Source: Andreprevotia chitinilytica DSM 18519 (GTDB taxonomy: Bacteria > Pseudomonadota > Gammaproteobacteria > Burkholderiales > Chitinibacteraceae). From it: a DNA stretch of 64,000 nt. Below are positions 35,703-44,048 of the stretch, one piece after another. The stretch is taken from contig NZ_JONM01000001.1 in NCBI RefSeq assembly GCF_000711875.1, positions 99,934 through 163,933 on the forward strand, given 5' to 3'. The notes below the pieces were generated by a model. The model was not told where the DNA came from. It was given only the letters and a program-made list of their open reading frames with translations, and made no database searches. Both the position numbers and the translations under genes were made by a program. Every line of letters starts with the position of its first letter. The stretch's first letter is position 1.

Positions 35703-36326
35703 ATGTCCCAATTCTTCTCCATCCACCCCGACACCCCGCAAGCCCGTCTGATCAAGCAAGCGGCCGAAATCATCCGCAAGGGCGGTTTGGTCGTGTATCC
35801 GACCGATTCCTGCTATGCGCTCGGCTGCCAGCTCGATAACAAGGACGCGCTGGAACGGATCAAGCAAATCCGCAAGCTGGACGACAAGCATCACTTCACG
35901 CTGGTGTGCCACGATCTGTCGCAGCTCGGCCAATACGCGCAGGTGGATAACCGCGCTTACCGGATGCTCAAGGCGGCAACGCCGGGCAGCTACACCTTCA
36001 TCCTGCGGGCCACCAAGGAAGTGCCGCGCCGCGTCTGGCACCCCAAGAAGCAGACCATTGGTTTGCGTGTGCCGAATCATGCGGTGCCGCTGGCTCTGCT
36101 GACAGAACTGGGTGAGCCCCTGCTCTCCAGCACCTTGTTGCTGCCGGGTGAGGACGAACCGCTCACCGATGCCTGGGAAATCCGTGATCGGCTGGAGCAT
36201 GAGGTGGACCTGGTGATCGAGGGCGGCTACTGCGGTACGGAACCGACCACCGTGGTCGATCTGTCCAACGATTACCCCGAACTGCTGCGGCAGGGCACCG
36301 GGTCGCTCGCGCCATTCGGGCTGTGA
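35703..36326 (+). CDS. YciO-type threonylcarbamoyl-AMP synthase-like protein
   Basis: 207 residues of the Sua5/YciO/YrdC fold: GGLVVYPTDSCYALGC, KIRKLDDKHHFTLVC and GSYTFILRATKEVPRR, SSTLLLPGED and a late PTTVVDLS. The KxR and SxN-like positions resemble those that bind threonylcarbamoyl-AMP in TsaC, but the YciO branch is not known to be the main t6A enzyme; another tsaC is probably elsewhere. It may have formed an operon with the PHP gene before the RAYT insertion. Confidence 0.88.
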   Translation: MSQFFSIHPDTPQARLIKQAAEIIRKGGLVVYPTDSCYALGCQLDNKDALERIKQIRKLDDKHHFTLVCHDLSQLGQYAQVDNRAYRMLKAATPGSYTFILRATKEVPRRVWHPKKQTIGLRVPNHAVPLALLTELGEPLLSSTLLLPGEDEPLTDAWEIRDRLEHEVDLVIEGGYCGTEPTTVVDLSNDYPELLRQGTGSLAPFGL

Positions 36327-36353
36327 GCGCTAATCCAATGCGAAGGAGGCCCA

Positions 36354-37040
36354 ATGGGCAGTTTTGATATCGCGCACTTCATCCAGACGGTGTGCATCTG
36401 GGCCTTGCCCGTATTGTTTGCCATTACGGTCCATGAGGCCGCACACGGTTATGTGGCACGTCACTTTGGCGATGACACCGCGTGGAAAATGGGGCGGATT
36501 TCGCTTAATCCGCTCAAGCACATCGATCTCGTTGGTACGATTTTGCTGCCGCTGATTTTCCTGCTGCTGCCGGGCGGGCTGATGTTTGGTTACGCCAAGC
36601 CGGTTCCAGTCAATTTTGGCCGTTTACGCAATCCGAAGCGGGACATGCTGTGGGTTGCCGCTGCCGGCCCGGCCGCGAATTTTGTAATGGCGTTTATTTG
36701 GGGCGGCTTGGCGGCCCTGGCGCTGCAAATGGCTGGCAATTACTTCGCGCTGCCGCTGCTGTATATGTCGCAAGCCGGTGTGCTGATCAACTTGAGCTTG
36801 ATGATGCTGAATCTGTTGCCACTGCCGCCACTGGATGGCGGGCGGATTCTGGTGTCGCTGTTACCTTACAAGCAAGCCGTCGCTGTCTCGAAAATCGAGC
36901 CCTATGGCTTCTTTATCTTGATCGCCTTGTTGTATTTGAAGGTACTCGGTGCAGTGCTGACACCCATGATCATTTTCGGACTGGTCGTGATTGGCACTGT
37001 TGTTCAAGTGCCTTGGCAACACCTGCTTCCCCAGTTCTGA
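36354..37040 (+). CDS. Site-2 protease family M50 membrane metallopeptidase
   Basis: 228 residues, about six membrane helices. Zinc-binding HEAAHGY in the first core helix and LPPLDGGRIL in a later one are the M50 active-site motifs. No PDZ or CBS domain is present, so this is the compact bacterial S2P homologue (YwhC/Rv2869-unlike), often annotated site-2 protease family protein. It would cleave substrates within the membrane; the substrate is unknown. It sits 27 nt after the yciO-like gene and just before trpS. Confidence 0.92.
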   Translation: MGSFDIAHFIQTVCIWALPVLFAITVHEAAHGYVARHFGDDTAWKMGRISLNPLKHIDLVGTILLPLIFLLLPGGLMFGYAKPVPVNFGRLRNPKRDMLWVAAAGPAANFVMAFIWGGLAALALQMAGNYFALPLLYMSQAGVLINLSLMMLNLLPLPPLDGGRILVSLLPYKQAVAVSKIEPYGFFILIALLYLKVLGAVLTPMIIFGLVVIGTVVQVPWQHLLPQF

Positions 37041-37116
37041 CCGGCTCGCGGCCTGCTAGAATAGCCGCCGCCATCCAATAGCAATAATTCGCGACAACAA
37101 CCTTAGGACTTAATAC

Positions 37117-38319
37117 ATGTTCCCCGATCGCATTCTCTCCGGCATGCGTCCCACCGGTAAGCTGCATCTTGGCCACTATCACGGCGTACTGAAAAACTGG
37201 GTCAAGCTGCAAAGCGAATATGAATGCCTGTTCATGGTGGCCGATTGGCATGCGCTGACGACCAACTACGACGACGTTGGCATCATCGAGAAAAGCGTGT
37301 GGGACATGGTGATCGACTGGGTCGCCGCGGGTGTCGATCCGGCGCAATCGGCCATCTTCATCCAGAGCCATGTGCCGGAACACGCCGAGCTGCATCTGCT
37401 GCTGTCGATGATGACGCCGGTCTCGTGGCTGGAGCGCGTGCCGACCTACAAGGACCAGATCGACAAGCTGTCGCACAAGGATCTGGGCATGTACGGCTTT
37501 CTGGGCTACCCGGTGCTGATGAGCGCGGACATCCTGCTGTATCGCTCCAACCTTGTACCGGTCGGCGAAGATCAAGTGCCGCATTTGGAAATGACCCGCG
37601 AAATCGCCCGCCGCTTCAACCACTTGTACGGCAAGGAAGTCGGTTTCGAAGAGAAAGCGCAGGCCGCAATCAAGAAAATGGGCGGCAAGAAGGGCAAGTT
37701 GTATGAAGAGCTGCGCACCCGCTACCAGCAAGGTGGCGATGTCGAAGCGCTGGAGGCCGGCCGCGCATTGCTGACTGACACGCAGAACCTGAGCCACGGC
37801 GATACCGAGCGCCTGTTCGGCTATCTGGAAGGCAGCGGCAAGATGATCCTGCCGGAATCCAGACCGCTGTTGACCGCCGCATCGCGCATGCCGGGGCTGG
37901 ATGGGCAGAAGATGTCCAAGTCCTATGGCAACACCATCACGCTGCGCGAGGACGCGGATTCGGTCGCCAAGAAGATCAAGCAGATGCCAACCGACCCGGC
38001 CCGCGTGCGCCGCACCGATCCGGGTGATCCGGAAAAATGCCCGGTCTGGCAGCTGCATCAGGTGTATTCGGATGAATCGACCAAGAACTGGGTCATCGAA
38101 GGGTGCAAGACCGCCGGCATCGGCTGTATCGAGTGCAAGACGCCAGTGATTGAAAGCGTGCTCATCGAGCAGAAGCCGATGTTCGAACGTGCCCAGCCGT
38201 ATCTGGAAGACCCGACGCTGATCAAGAACATCGTCGCTGATGGCTGTGAGCGCGCCCGCGTGCTGGCACGCGAAACCATGCGTGACGTGCGCGAGGCGAT
38301 GGGGCTGTCCTACACTTGA
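37117..38319 (+). CDS. trpS: Tryptophan--tRNA ligase
   Basis: 400 residues. Class I synthetase with the HIGH variant in GKLHLGHYHG (residues 15-24) and KMSKS in GQKMSKSYGN. It is the longer TrpS form with an insertion around MGGKKGKLYEELRTRYQQGG before the KMSKS loop and a CIECK-containing C-terminal region, common in Betaproteobacteria and cyanobacteria. It charges tRNA-Trp in the cytoplasm. A TAGAAT hexamer near 37060 is a possible -10. Confidence 0.97.
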   Translation: MFPDRILSGMRPTGKLHLGHYHGVLKNWVKLQSEYECLFMVADWHALTTNYDDVGIIEKSVWDMVIDWVAAGVDPAQSAIFIQSHVPEHAELHLLLSMMTPVSWLERVPTYKDQIDKLSHKDLGMYGFLGYPVLMSADILLYRSNLVPVGEDQVPHLEMTREIARRFNHLYGKEVGFEEKAQAAIKKMGGKKGKLYEELRTRYQQGGDVEALEAGRALLTDTQNLSHGDTERLFGYLEGSGKMILPESRPLLTAASRMPGLDGQKMSKSYGNTITLREDADSVAKKIKQMPTDPARVRRTDPGDPEKCPVWQLHQVYSDESTKNWVIEGCKTAGIGCIECKTPVIESVLIEQKPMFERAQPYLEDPTLIKNIVADGCERARVLARETMRDVREAMGLSYT

Positions 38320-38368
38320 TCTGCCCCGATCGACCTAAGCGACCGATCCACTCGATGAGGAATCCAGC

Positions 38369-38740
38369 ATGAAAAGCGCACTGTTTCCCATTGCCCTGAT
38401 CGTGATCGGCGCCGGCTGGCTGGTGAGCGAATTGCATCTGCTGCCGGAAGCCGACTGGATCGTCATCTTCGGCCTGATCGCGGGCGGTATCGCGGTGCTG
38501 GTGGTCGATGGCGTCAACGCACAAAGCGTCGTGGTCGGCCCCTTGCTGATCGGCACCGGCGCGATGGTGTTCGCGCATGAGCACAACGGCATCAGCTGGA
38601 GTGTGCTGCTGCCGGTGCTGCTGATCCTGTGGGGGCTGTTGCTGCTGGTGGCGCGGATGCCGGGCATTCCACCCGCATCGACTCGCCGGCAACCCACCTT
38701 GCCGGGCCGCTGGAAAGAGGACGACGATTCGCACCGCTGA
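38369..38740 (+). CDS. Small integral membrane protein (LiaF-type transmembrane repeat-like)
   Basis: 123 residues. Four hydrophobic helices are arranged as two hairpins: FPIALIVIGAGWLVSEL, WIVIFGLIAGGIAVLVV, VVVGPLLIGTGAMVFAH and WSVLLPVLLILWGLLLLVAR, followed by a charged tail. The G-x-G/W-rich helices resemble the LiaF/DUF5668 transmembrane region. No catalytic residues. It starts 49 nt after trpS, and the transcript ends at the terminator at 38797-38837. Function unknown. Confidence 0.75.
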   Translation: MKSALFPIALIVIGAGWLVSELHLLPEADWIVIFGLIAGGIAVLVVDGVNAQSVVVGPLLIGTGAMVFAHEHNGISWSVLLPVLLILWGLLLLVARMPGIPPASTRRQPTLPGRWKEDDDSHR

Positions 38741-38796
38741 ATCGTCGGTTTTCTCTCGCACCTACGCCCCTTCGGGGTAGTGCCGTTCACTTAGGC

Positions 38797-38837
38797 AAAA
38801 AACGCCGTTCTCCCGCGAAGGAGAACGGCGTTTTTTT
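38797..38837 (+). terminator. Strong rho-independent terminator
   Basis: An 11-bp GC-rich stem (38803-38813 with 38820-38830), 6-nt loop, flanked by six A and seven T. It closes the trpS/membrane protein unit. Confidence 0.92.
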
Positions 38838-38851
38838 GGATGGAAGTCTCA

Positions 38852-38923
38852 TGTAGGAGCGAGCTTGCTCGCAATGGCGCTGCTTAATTCACCGTTGTCA
38901 TCACGAGCAAGCTCGCTCCTACA
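38852..38923. repeat. Family A REP pair
   Basis: Head-to-head copies TGTAGGAGCGAGCTTGCTCG (38852 on) and its inverted partner (38900-38923), separated by 24 nt, with one substitution in each inner end (CGCAAT, ATCACG). Confidence 0.9.
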
Positions 38924-38959
38924 ACAGCTCCAACGCTAAGCGCCCGCCACCGCCTGACC

Positions 38960-39390
38960 ATGCGGGTCTGCATCTGTGGCGGCAGCAGCATTGCTTATGT
39001 AGCTGTCGCCATTCTTGCCACCCGACCCAATGTGCAGGTCTCGGTGCTCACACGTCGTGCTGCGCTGTGGGGCGATTCCCTCACCGTTCATTACGGCCAG
39101 CGCTTGCAATTGATCGGCAGGGGGTATTCACGCTGTTGATGATCCAGCGTTGGCGGTGCCGGACAGCGACCTCATTTTGCTTGCCGTACCCGCCGATGCC
39201 CGCGTGCCGATCCGCTGGCATCGCCACGCCGGCATTCGATGAAGTGCTGGCATGGGCGGAAGGGCTGCTTGGTCAGTCGTTGCTGAATGCTGGTTCTGCA
39301 GGGGCAGGAACGGACGTGGCGAACGCTAAACCTCTGCCCCCAATCTCGTTGACGCCGTATTCCCCTTTTTGTGGTGTGCGAATCTTCTGA
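38960..39390 (+). pseudogene. Decayed NAD/NADP octopine (opine) dehydrogenase-like gene
   Basis: An ATG at 38960 opens MRVCICGGSSIAYVAVAIL-ATRPNVQVSVLTRR, an NAD-binding start of the opine dehydrogenase type, but the frame stops at 39137. In the next frame DDPALAVPDSDLILLAVPADARVPI continues the same fold (DLILLAVPA) and stops at 39240. A third frame gives FDEVLAWAEGLLGQSLLNAGSA, like the family's C-terminal end. So at least two frameshifts and a large internal deletion have occurred. The last part runs into the inverted-repeat element at 39362. Family assignment is moderate; the broken state is certain. Confidence 0.6.
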
Positions 39391-39483
39391 TTCGTCCAGG
39401 CATAGGGGGCCAGGGGGGATTTCTGTAGTATCTCCAGTTGCAATGACGTCGAAATCCCCCTCGATCCCCCTTGCAAAAAGGGG
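39362..39483. repeat. MITE-like inverted-repeat element
   Basis: The outer ends CCCCTTTTT (39362-39370) and AAAAAGGGG (39475-39483) and an inner pair GGGGGATTT (39414-39422) and AAATCCCCC (39452-39460) make a nested palindrome of about 122 bp with no coding capacity. It resembles short non-autonomous elements common in Betaproteobacteria. It lies between the dead opine-type gene and the FAD oxidoreductase. Confidence 0.6.
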
Positions 39484-39510
39484 AGGAAAGAAACAGCAAG
39501 GTTGCTGCGT

Positions 39511-40983
39511 GTGAACACCGACATCCTCATCATCGGCGCCGGCCCGGCCGGCCTGACCGCCGCGCTACGCCTGCTGCAGCTCGGCTATCAGGTGGCCCTG
39601 ATCGACCGCCAGACACTGCCTCGCCCCAATCTCGGTGAATCCCTCACGCCGGGCATCCGCAATATCCTCGAATACCTCGATGCCGGCGACCTGCTGGACC
39701 GCGTGCCGCGCCGTGCCGGCTTGCAAACCCGTGTGATCTGGCGTGGCGAGAAAGTGGCGCTGCGCGAAGCGGGTAGCGGTACGGGTCTGATGGTCGACCG
39801 GGGGTGTTTTGACCAGCAGCTGCTGCAGCTGGCCGAGTCACGCGGGGCGCATTGCATGCTGCCGGCGGCGGTGAAATCGGTGACCGGCAAAGCGGGCGCA
39901 TGGCTGGTGCAAGTCGCCCACAAGGGCCAGACGCTCGATATCAACGCGCGCTTCATTCTCGATGCCTGCGGCCGGCAGGCCAGTGGGCGCAACCAACATG
40001 CCACCGCACCGCCCTTGCTGGCACTGTGGGCCGAATGCGCGGTGCCCACCAATGCGGAAACGCGCATCGAAGCCATGCCGGAAGGCTGGCTATGGGGCTC
40101 GCCGTTGGCGACGGGTGGCTATCGGTTGATGGCCTTTTGCGATCCGGCCACCCCGCGCCATTTTGCGCCGGGCAAGCCGGAAGGCTGGTTGCGGGCGACG
40201 CTGGCGCAAAGCCGCATGTTTCATCGTCTGGCCGAGGCCCCGTTCCACACCGCGGTACAAGCCTGCGCTGCCAGTCCGCACGTAGCAGAAAATAGCGGGC
40301 TGGCTGGCCGGCTCAAACTAGGCGACGCCGCTTTTACGCTTGATCCGCTGTCATCCAGCGGCGTCGAAAAAGCCATGCGTTTTTCATTGCAAGCTGCCAC
40401 AGCGGTGCATACCGTCTTGCACGATTCGGCCGATGAAGGCTTGGCGATGGATTTTTTCCAGGCTCGCTTGGTGGAAACCGTGGCGCGACACATGCGGTGG
40501 ACGCAAAACTATTACGCCGAAGCGTGGCCGGGCCGGGAGCATGCCTTCTGGCGCGTGCGCGGCGAGGCATTTGAGTTGGCCGCTGGCAACACACCACTAC
40601 TGCTGGCGCTCCGTGAGGCTTTGACGGCCGATGCCCCGCCGGCGGACCGCCAGGGGCTGCCCGCTGGTGGATTGACCGCCATGTTGCGCGGCCAAGTCAC
40701 GCTCTCGCCGCAGCTCTCCATCGTGCAGATGCCATGCGTGGTGGATGACCGGGTGCAGCTGCGCCTTGCGGTCAGCCTGCCCAGCCTTGGCCGCCCGGTG
40801 GCCTTCGTTGAAGGGCAAGAAATCGTCCCCTTGTTATACGTGCTGCCCTACGCGCAAAAGCTCGCCAACCTGATCGACGTGTGGTCGAACAGCATGCCCC
40901 GCCAAACCGCTGTGCGCATCGCCGGCTGGCTGTGGCGTAAAGGCGTGGTCTGCGCGGAGGGCGTTCCAGCCACAGTGGTATGA
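39511..40983 (+). CDS. FAD-dependent oxidoreductase of the tryptophan halogenase/LodB-like group
   Basis: 490 residues from a GTG at 39511; a TTG at 39502 is the longest option, and neither has a strong ribosome site. The N-terminal dinucleotide fold DILIIGAGPAGLTAALRLLQLGYQVALID is followed by LGESLTPGIRNILEYLDAGDLLDR, as in halogenase-like monooxygenases and in LodB/GoxB proteins that mature quinone-cofactor amino-acid oxidases. Also present are DPLSSSGVEKAM and a non-conserved C-terminal domain. The halogenase WxWxIP motif is not evident, so halogenation is unlikely. No LodA-like substrate gene is adjacent. Function uncertain. Confidence 0.72.
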   Translation: MNTDILIIGAGPAGLTAALRLLQLGYQVALIDRQTLPRPNLGESLTPGIRNILEYLDAGDLLDRVPRRAGLQTRVIWRGEKVALREAGSGTGLMVDRGCFDQQLLQLAESRGAHCMLPAAVKSVTGKAGAWLVQVAHKGQTLDINARFILDACGRQASGRNQHATAPPLLALWAECAVPTNAETRIEAMPEGWLWGSPLATGGYRLMAFCDPATPRHFAPGKPEGWLRATLAQSRMFHRLAEAPFHTAVQACAASPHVAENSGLAGRLKLGDAAFTLDPLSSSGVEKAMRFSLQAATAVHTVLHDSADEGLAMDFFQARLVETVARHMRWTQNYYAEAWPGREHAFWRVRGEAFELAAGNTPLLLALREALTADAPPADRQGLPAGGLTAMLRGQVTLSPQLSIVQMPCVVDDRVQLRLAVSLPSLGRPVAFVEGQEIVPLLYVLPYAQKLANLIDVWSNSMPRQTAVRIAGWLWRKGVVCAEGVPATVV

Positions 40984-41065
40984 CGCGTTAATGACGGTCG
41001 ATACCCACTCCACATACAATCGTCTTCGCCCCAGAGGCAAATAAAACAAATAGTTGGGTGGAGAC

Positions 41066-42217
41066 ATGAACGAAATCAAACAGGCCGCCTGCGCACTCGG
41101 CCGGGCATGTGCACAGGAATGCGCGCGCCTTTTCTCGCGCCGGCCGGCGCAAATCCTGCTGTTGGTGGTGTGCTCGCTCCTGCCGAGCCTGCTGTTGATC
41201 CTGTCCAGCCACGACGACTGGACAATGCTGGCCCGCTATTGGGACGGCCCGAATTATCTGGAAGTGGCAAAAACGCTGTACCACGTGCCGCGTGATCATC
41301 CATTCACCGGCTACGGCACCACGCAAGCGTATTTCGCTTGCCACTTGCCGCTGTACCCGGTGCTGATCCGCCTATTTGCGCTGGTATTCAGCTACCCGAT
41401 GGCGATGATTCTGGTCACATTGGTGACCGCCGCCGCTGCCACGGTCGCGTTCTATTACCTGTTGCTCGAATACAAGTGCGTGCAAAGCCCGCTGTTTTCG
41501 GCAATTGTTTCGACCATCATTCCGGCGCGTTGGGTGCTCTATAAAACCATTGGCGCGACCGAGCCGCTATTCATGCTGCTGGTGTGTCTGACCCTGTTGG
41601 CTTATAAGCGCGACAAGATTTTCTGGGCGATCCTGCTGGCCGGATTGACGAGCATCACGCGGATTGTCGGCGTGTTGTTCATCGTGTTCTTCCTGATCGA
41701 ATTCATCCGCACCCGCCGTTATTTCAGCATCACCTGGGTGCCGCTGGTGCTGTTGCCGTTGTTTATCACGTTCAGTTTCTTCCAGATGCAATACGGCGAT
41801 TTCTGGGCTTATTTCAGCTGGAATAGCGGGCTGATCAACCTGAAGCCATTCGAAGTCCTCCGCAGTATGGCCGGCAGCGGCGATACACATGGTTCCGAGC
41901 TGTATCTGATCTTCTACGCCATCTATGGTCTGGGTACGTTATTGCTGTGGCAACACCGGACGTTATTCGTCTATGCGCTGGTGTTCTTCGGCTTCAACCT
42001 GTTCGTATTCCACGGCGATTTGAGCCGCTATCTGCTTTCCACCGCGCCATTCGCCATCGTGATCGCCTACGACCGCATCCTGAATACGCCGCAATTCAAG
42101 CTGGCCTTGCCGATCGTGTTCTATTTGACGCTGAGTTACTCGATTGGCTTGCTGCCGACTAATTTGGTGGATGGCGGGGCGTATCAGCGGTTTATTGAGC
42201 AGCCGTCGTATCCCTGA
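41066..42217 (+). CDS. Polytopic membrane protein, probable lipid-linked sugar glycosyltransferase
   Basis: 383 residues from the ATG at 41066 with GTGGAG. About nine membrane helices. After the first helix a luminal-type loop carries RYWDGPNYLEVAKTLY, resembling the GT-C/PIG-V mannosyltransferase first loop with its acidic residue, and a later loop has RITRIVGVLF-like and GDLSRYLL segments. Donor and acceptor are unknown. It stands alone after the FAD gene, with scpA 30 nt downstream. Assignment to GT-C is by pattern and topology. Confidence 0.65.
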   Translation: MNEIKQAACALGRACAQECARLFSRRPAQILLLVVCSLLPSLLLILSSHDDWTMLARYWDGPNYLEVAKTLYHVPRDHPFTGYGTTQAYFACHLPLYPVLIRLFALVFSYPMAMILVTLVTAAAATVAFYYLLLEYKCVQSPLFSAIVSTIIPARWVLYKTIGATEPLFMLLVCLTLLAYKRDKIFWAILLAGLTSITRIVGVLFIVFFLIEFIRTRRYFSITWVPLVLLPLFITFSFFQMQYGDFWAYFSWNSGLINLKPFEVLRSMAGSGDTHGSELYLIFYAIYGLGTLLLWQHRTLFVYALVFFGFNLFVFHGDLSRYLLSTAPFAIVIAYDRILNTPQFKLALPIVFYLTLSYSIGLLPTNLVDGGAYQRFIEQPSYP

Positions 42218-42247
42218 GCCGACTGGCGATCGGTTAACATCGTGGTC

Positions 42248-43129
42248 ATGAATGCCCCGGTCGATATCCAGCCCGACACGCCCCAGCCAGAGCCCGTGAC
42301 AGAATCCGTCCCCGAACCATTGCTTGGTGACATTCTGGCCCACGTGCTCGGCGAGCCGGTGCACGAGCTGCCGCTCGACCTGTATATCCCGCCCGATGCC
42401 TTGCGTGTGCTGCTCGAATCGTTCGAAGGCCCGCTCGATCTGCTGCTGTACCTGATCCGCAAGCAGAACCTCGACATCCTCGACATCCCGATGGCCGAGG
42501 TCACCCGGCAGTACATGGTGTATGTCGACGCGATGAAGTCCACCCAGCTGGAGCTAGCGGCGGAATACCTGCTGATGGCGGCGGTGCTGATCGAGATCAA
42601 ATCCCGCCTGCTGTTGCCGCGCCCGACCTCGAGCGAAGAGGGCGACGAGAACGACCCGCGTGCCGAGCTGGTGCGGCGCTTGCTGGAGTATGAGCAGATC
42701 AAGTTGGCCGCGTATGAGCTGGACCAACTGCCGCAAGTCGGCCGCGATTTTCAGCTGGTGGCCGTGCTGTTCGAGCGCGAGATGATCGTGCAATTGCCGG
42801 ACGTAAAACCCGGCGATCTGCGTGCCGCATGGCAGGCGATCCTGGCGCGGGCCAAGCGCAACCAGCATCACAAGATTGCGACCAGCGCCTTGTCGGTACG
42901 CGAGCAGATGACAGCCATTCTCAAACTGCTGAAAGATGGTCGTTTTGCCCGCTTCGAAGAACTGTTCGACCTCACGCAGCGCGTGCCGCTGCTGGTGGTC
43001 ACCTTCATCGCCGTGCTGGAGCTGGTGAAGGAGAAATACATCGTCGTCAGCCAGGATGAAGGCTTCGCGCCGATCTACGTGCGGCTGCTCGGCGCGGAAG
43101 AGATGACGGAAGCCATCCCCCTGCCATGA
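42248..43129 (+). CDS. scpA: Segregation and condensation protein A
   Basis: 293 residues from the ATG at 42248. ScpA (kleisin) pattern: FEGPLDLLLYLIRKQNLDILDIPMAEVTRQYMVY, AAEYLLMAAVLIEIKSRLLLPR, and a C-terminal winged helix with RFEELF and VPLLVVTFIAVLELVKEK. It bridges SMC heads and ScpB in chromosome condensation. An extra N-terminal 45-residue acidic/Pro-rich tail is present. Its stop overlaps a 50-codon frame that leads into scpB. Confidence 0.95.
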   Translation: MNAPVDIQPDTPQPEPVTESVPEPLLGDILAHVLGEPVHELPLDLYIPPDALRVLLESFEGPLDLLLYLIRKQNLDILDIPMAEVTRQYMVYVDAMKSTQLELAAEYLLMAAVLIEIKSRLLLPRPTSSEEGDENDPRAELVRRLLEYEQIKLAAYELDQLPQVGRDFQLVAVLFEREMIVQLPDVKPGDLRAAWQAILARAKRNQHHKIATSALSVREQMTAILKLLKDGRFARFEELFDLTQRVPLLVVTFIAVLELVKEKYIVVSQDEGFAPIYVRLLGAEEMTEAIPLP

Positions 43130-43278
43130 ATATGAATACCCGCAAACCTGCTGCGCAGCTTGATTGCTGCGTCGGTTTCTCGCTCAATCCTCGCTGTACT
43201 CCTTGTACTATCTCGGATCTTGCTGCGAGCCCTCCTTGCACTCAAGCCGCTCGCGACGGTTTTCGGATATTCATATGA
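43126..43278 (+). CDS. Possible 50-residue coupling ORF between scpA and scpB
   Basis: ATG at 43126 overlaps the scpA stop (ATGA) and the TGA at 43276-43278 overlaps the scpB ATG (ATATGA). The predicted peptide is Cys-rich (six Cys, in DCCVGF, RCTPCT and PPCTQ) with no known domain. It could merely be an open repeat element that keeps translation coupled across the gap. The Cys content and lack of homology make a functional protein doubtful. The region has a GTAC-tcctt-GTAC palindrome. Confidence 0.3.
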   Translation: MNMNTRKPAAQLDCCVGFSLNPRCTPCTISDLAASPPCTQAARDGFRIFI

Positions 43279-43838
43279 GCGACGCCAAACTCACCGACCG
43301 CGAACTCGCCCACATCCGCACCGTGCTGGAAACCGCGCTGCTCACCGCGCAGGAGCCGATGCCGGTCAGCACCATGAAGCGGCTGTTCGCCGAAGAAATC
43401 ACCGCCACGATCCTGAACGATCAGCTCGAAGTCTTACAGGGCGCTTGGGATGGCCGCGGCGTGGAACTGGTCAAGCTCGCCTCCGGTTGGCGCTTTCGCG
43501 CCCGGCTGGAAATGCAGCCCTACCTCGACCGGCTAGAGCCGGAAAAACCACCGCGTTACTCCCGTGCCGTGATGGAAACGCTCGCCATCGTCGCCTACAA
43601 GCAACCGGTAACGCGGGGCGAGATTGAGGAGATTCGCGGCGTGACCGTCTCCAGCGCCATCATCCAGACGCTGAAAGAGCGCGGCTGGCTGGAAGTGATC
43701 GGCCACAAGGAAGTCCCCGGCCGGCCGGAGTTGCTCGCGACCACTGATCAGTTTCTGGATGACCTGGGGCTGGCGAAACTGGCTGAATTGCCGCCGTTGG
43801 CGGAGTTGCAGGGCTTGGTTTTGCCGCAAGCCGAGTGA
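43275..43838 (+). CDS. scpB: Segregation and condensation protein B
   Basis: 187 residues from the ATG at 43275; the open frame upstream is the spacer described separately. Two winged-helix domains: [21 protein letters not shown], then [30 protein letters not shown] and [25 protein letters not shown], which is the ScpB signature. The ScpB dimer binds ScpA and regulates SMC ATPase. A family B repeat follows after 3 nt. Confidence 0.95.
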   Translation: MSDAKLTDRELAHIRTVLETALLTAQEPMPVSTMKRLFAEEITATILNDQLEVLQGAWDGRGVELVKLASGWRFRARLEMQPYLDRLEPEKPPRYSRAVMETLAIVAYKQPVTRGEIEEIRGVTVSSAIIQTLKERGWLEVIGHKEVPGRPELLATTDQFLDDLGLAKLAELPPLAELQGLVLPQAE

Positions 43839-43841
43839 CCC

Positions 43842-43920
43842 GTAGCCCGGACGGCTTGCCGGCCGGGGTGGCAATGGTTAACGAAGCCACCCCGGCCGCA
43901 AAAAACGCGTCCGGGCTACG
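43842..43920. repeat. REP-like palindrome, family B (copy 2)
   Basis: GTAGCCCGGACGGCTTGCC at the left and its inverted end GTCCGGGCTACG at the right, with CCGGCCGGGGTGG and CCACCCCGGCCG as the inner arms. It lies immediately downstream of scpB. Confidence 0.85.
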
Positions 43921-43934
43921 CCCAGCTCAATGCT

Positions 43935-44006
43935 TGTAGGAGCGAGCTTGCTCGCGATTGCATCGATGAAGGAACCATTGCCATCGCGAGCAAGCTCGCT
44001 CCTACA
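43935..44006. repeat. Family A REP pair
   Basis: Head-to-head copies at 43935-43958 and 43983-44006 separated by 24 nt, identical in core to those flanking the RAYT gene. Confidence 0.92.
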
Positions 44007-44048
44007 GGGGTAACCGCTCCCTGCGCGGCCATGGGGTAAAATCCCGCC

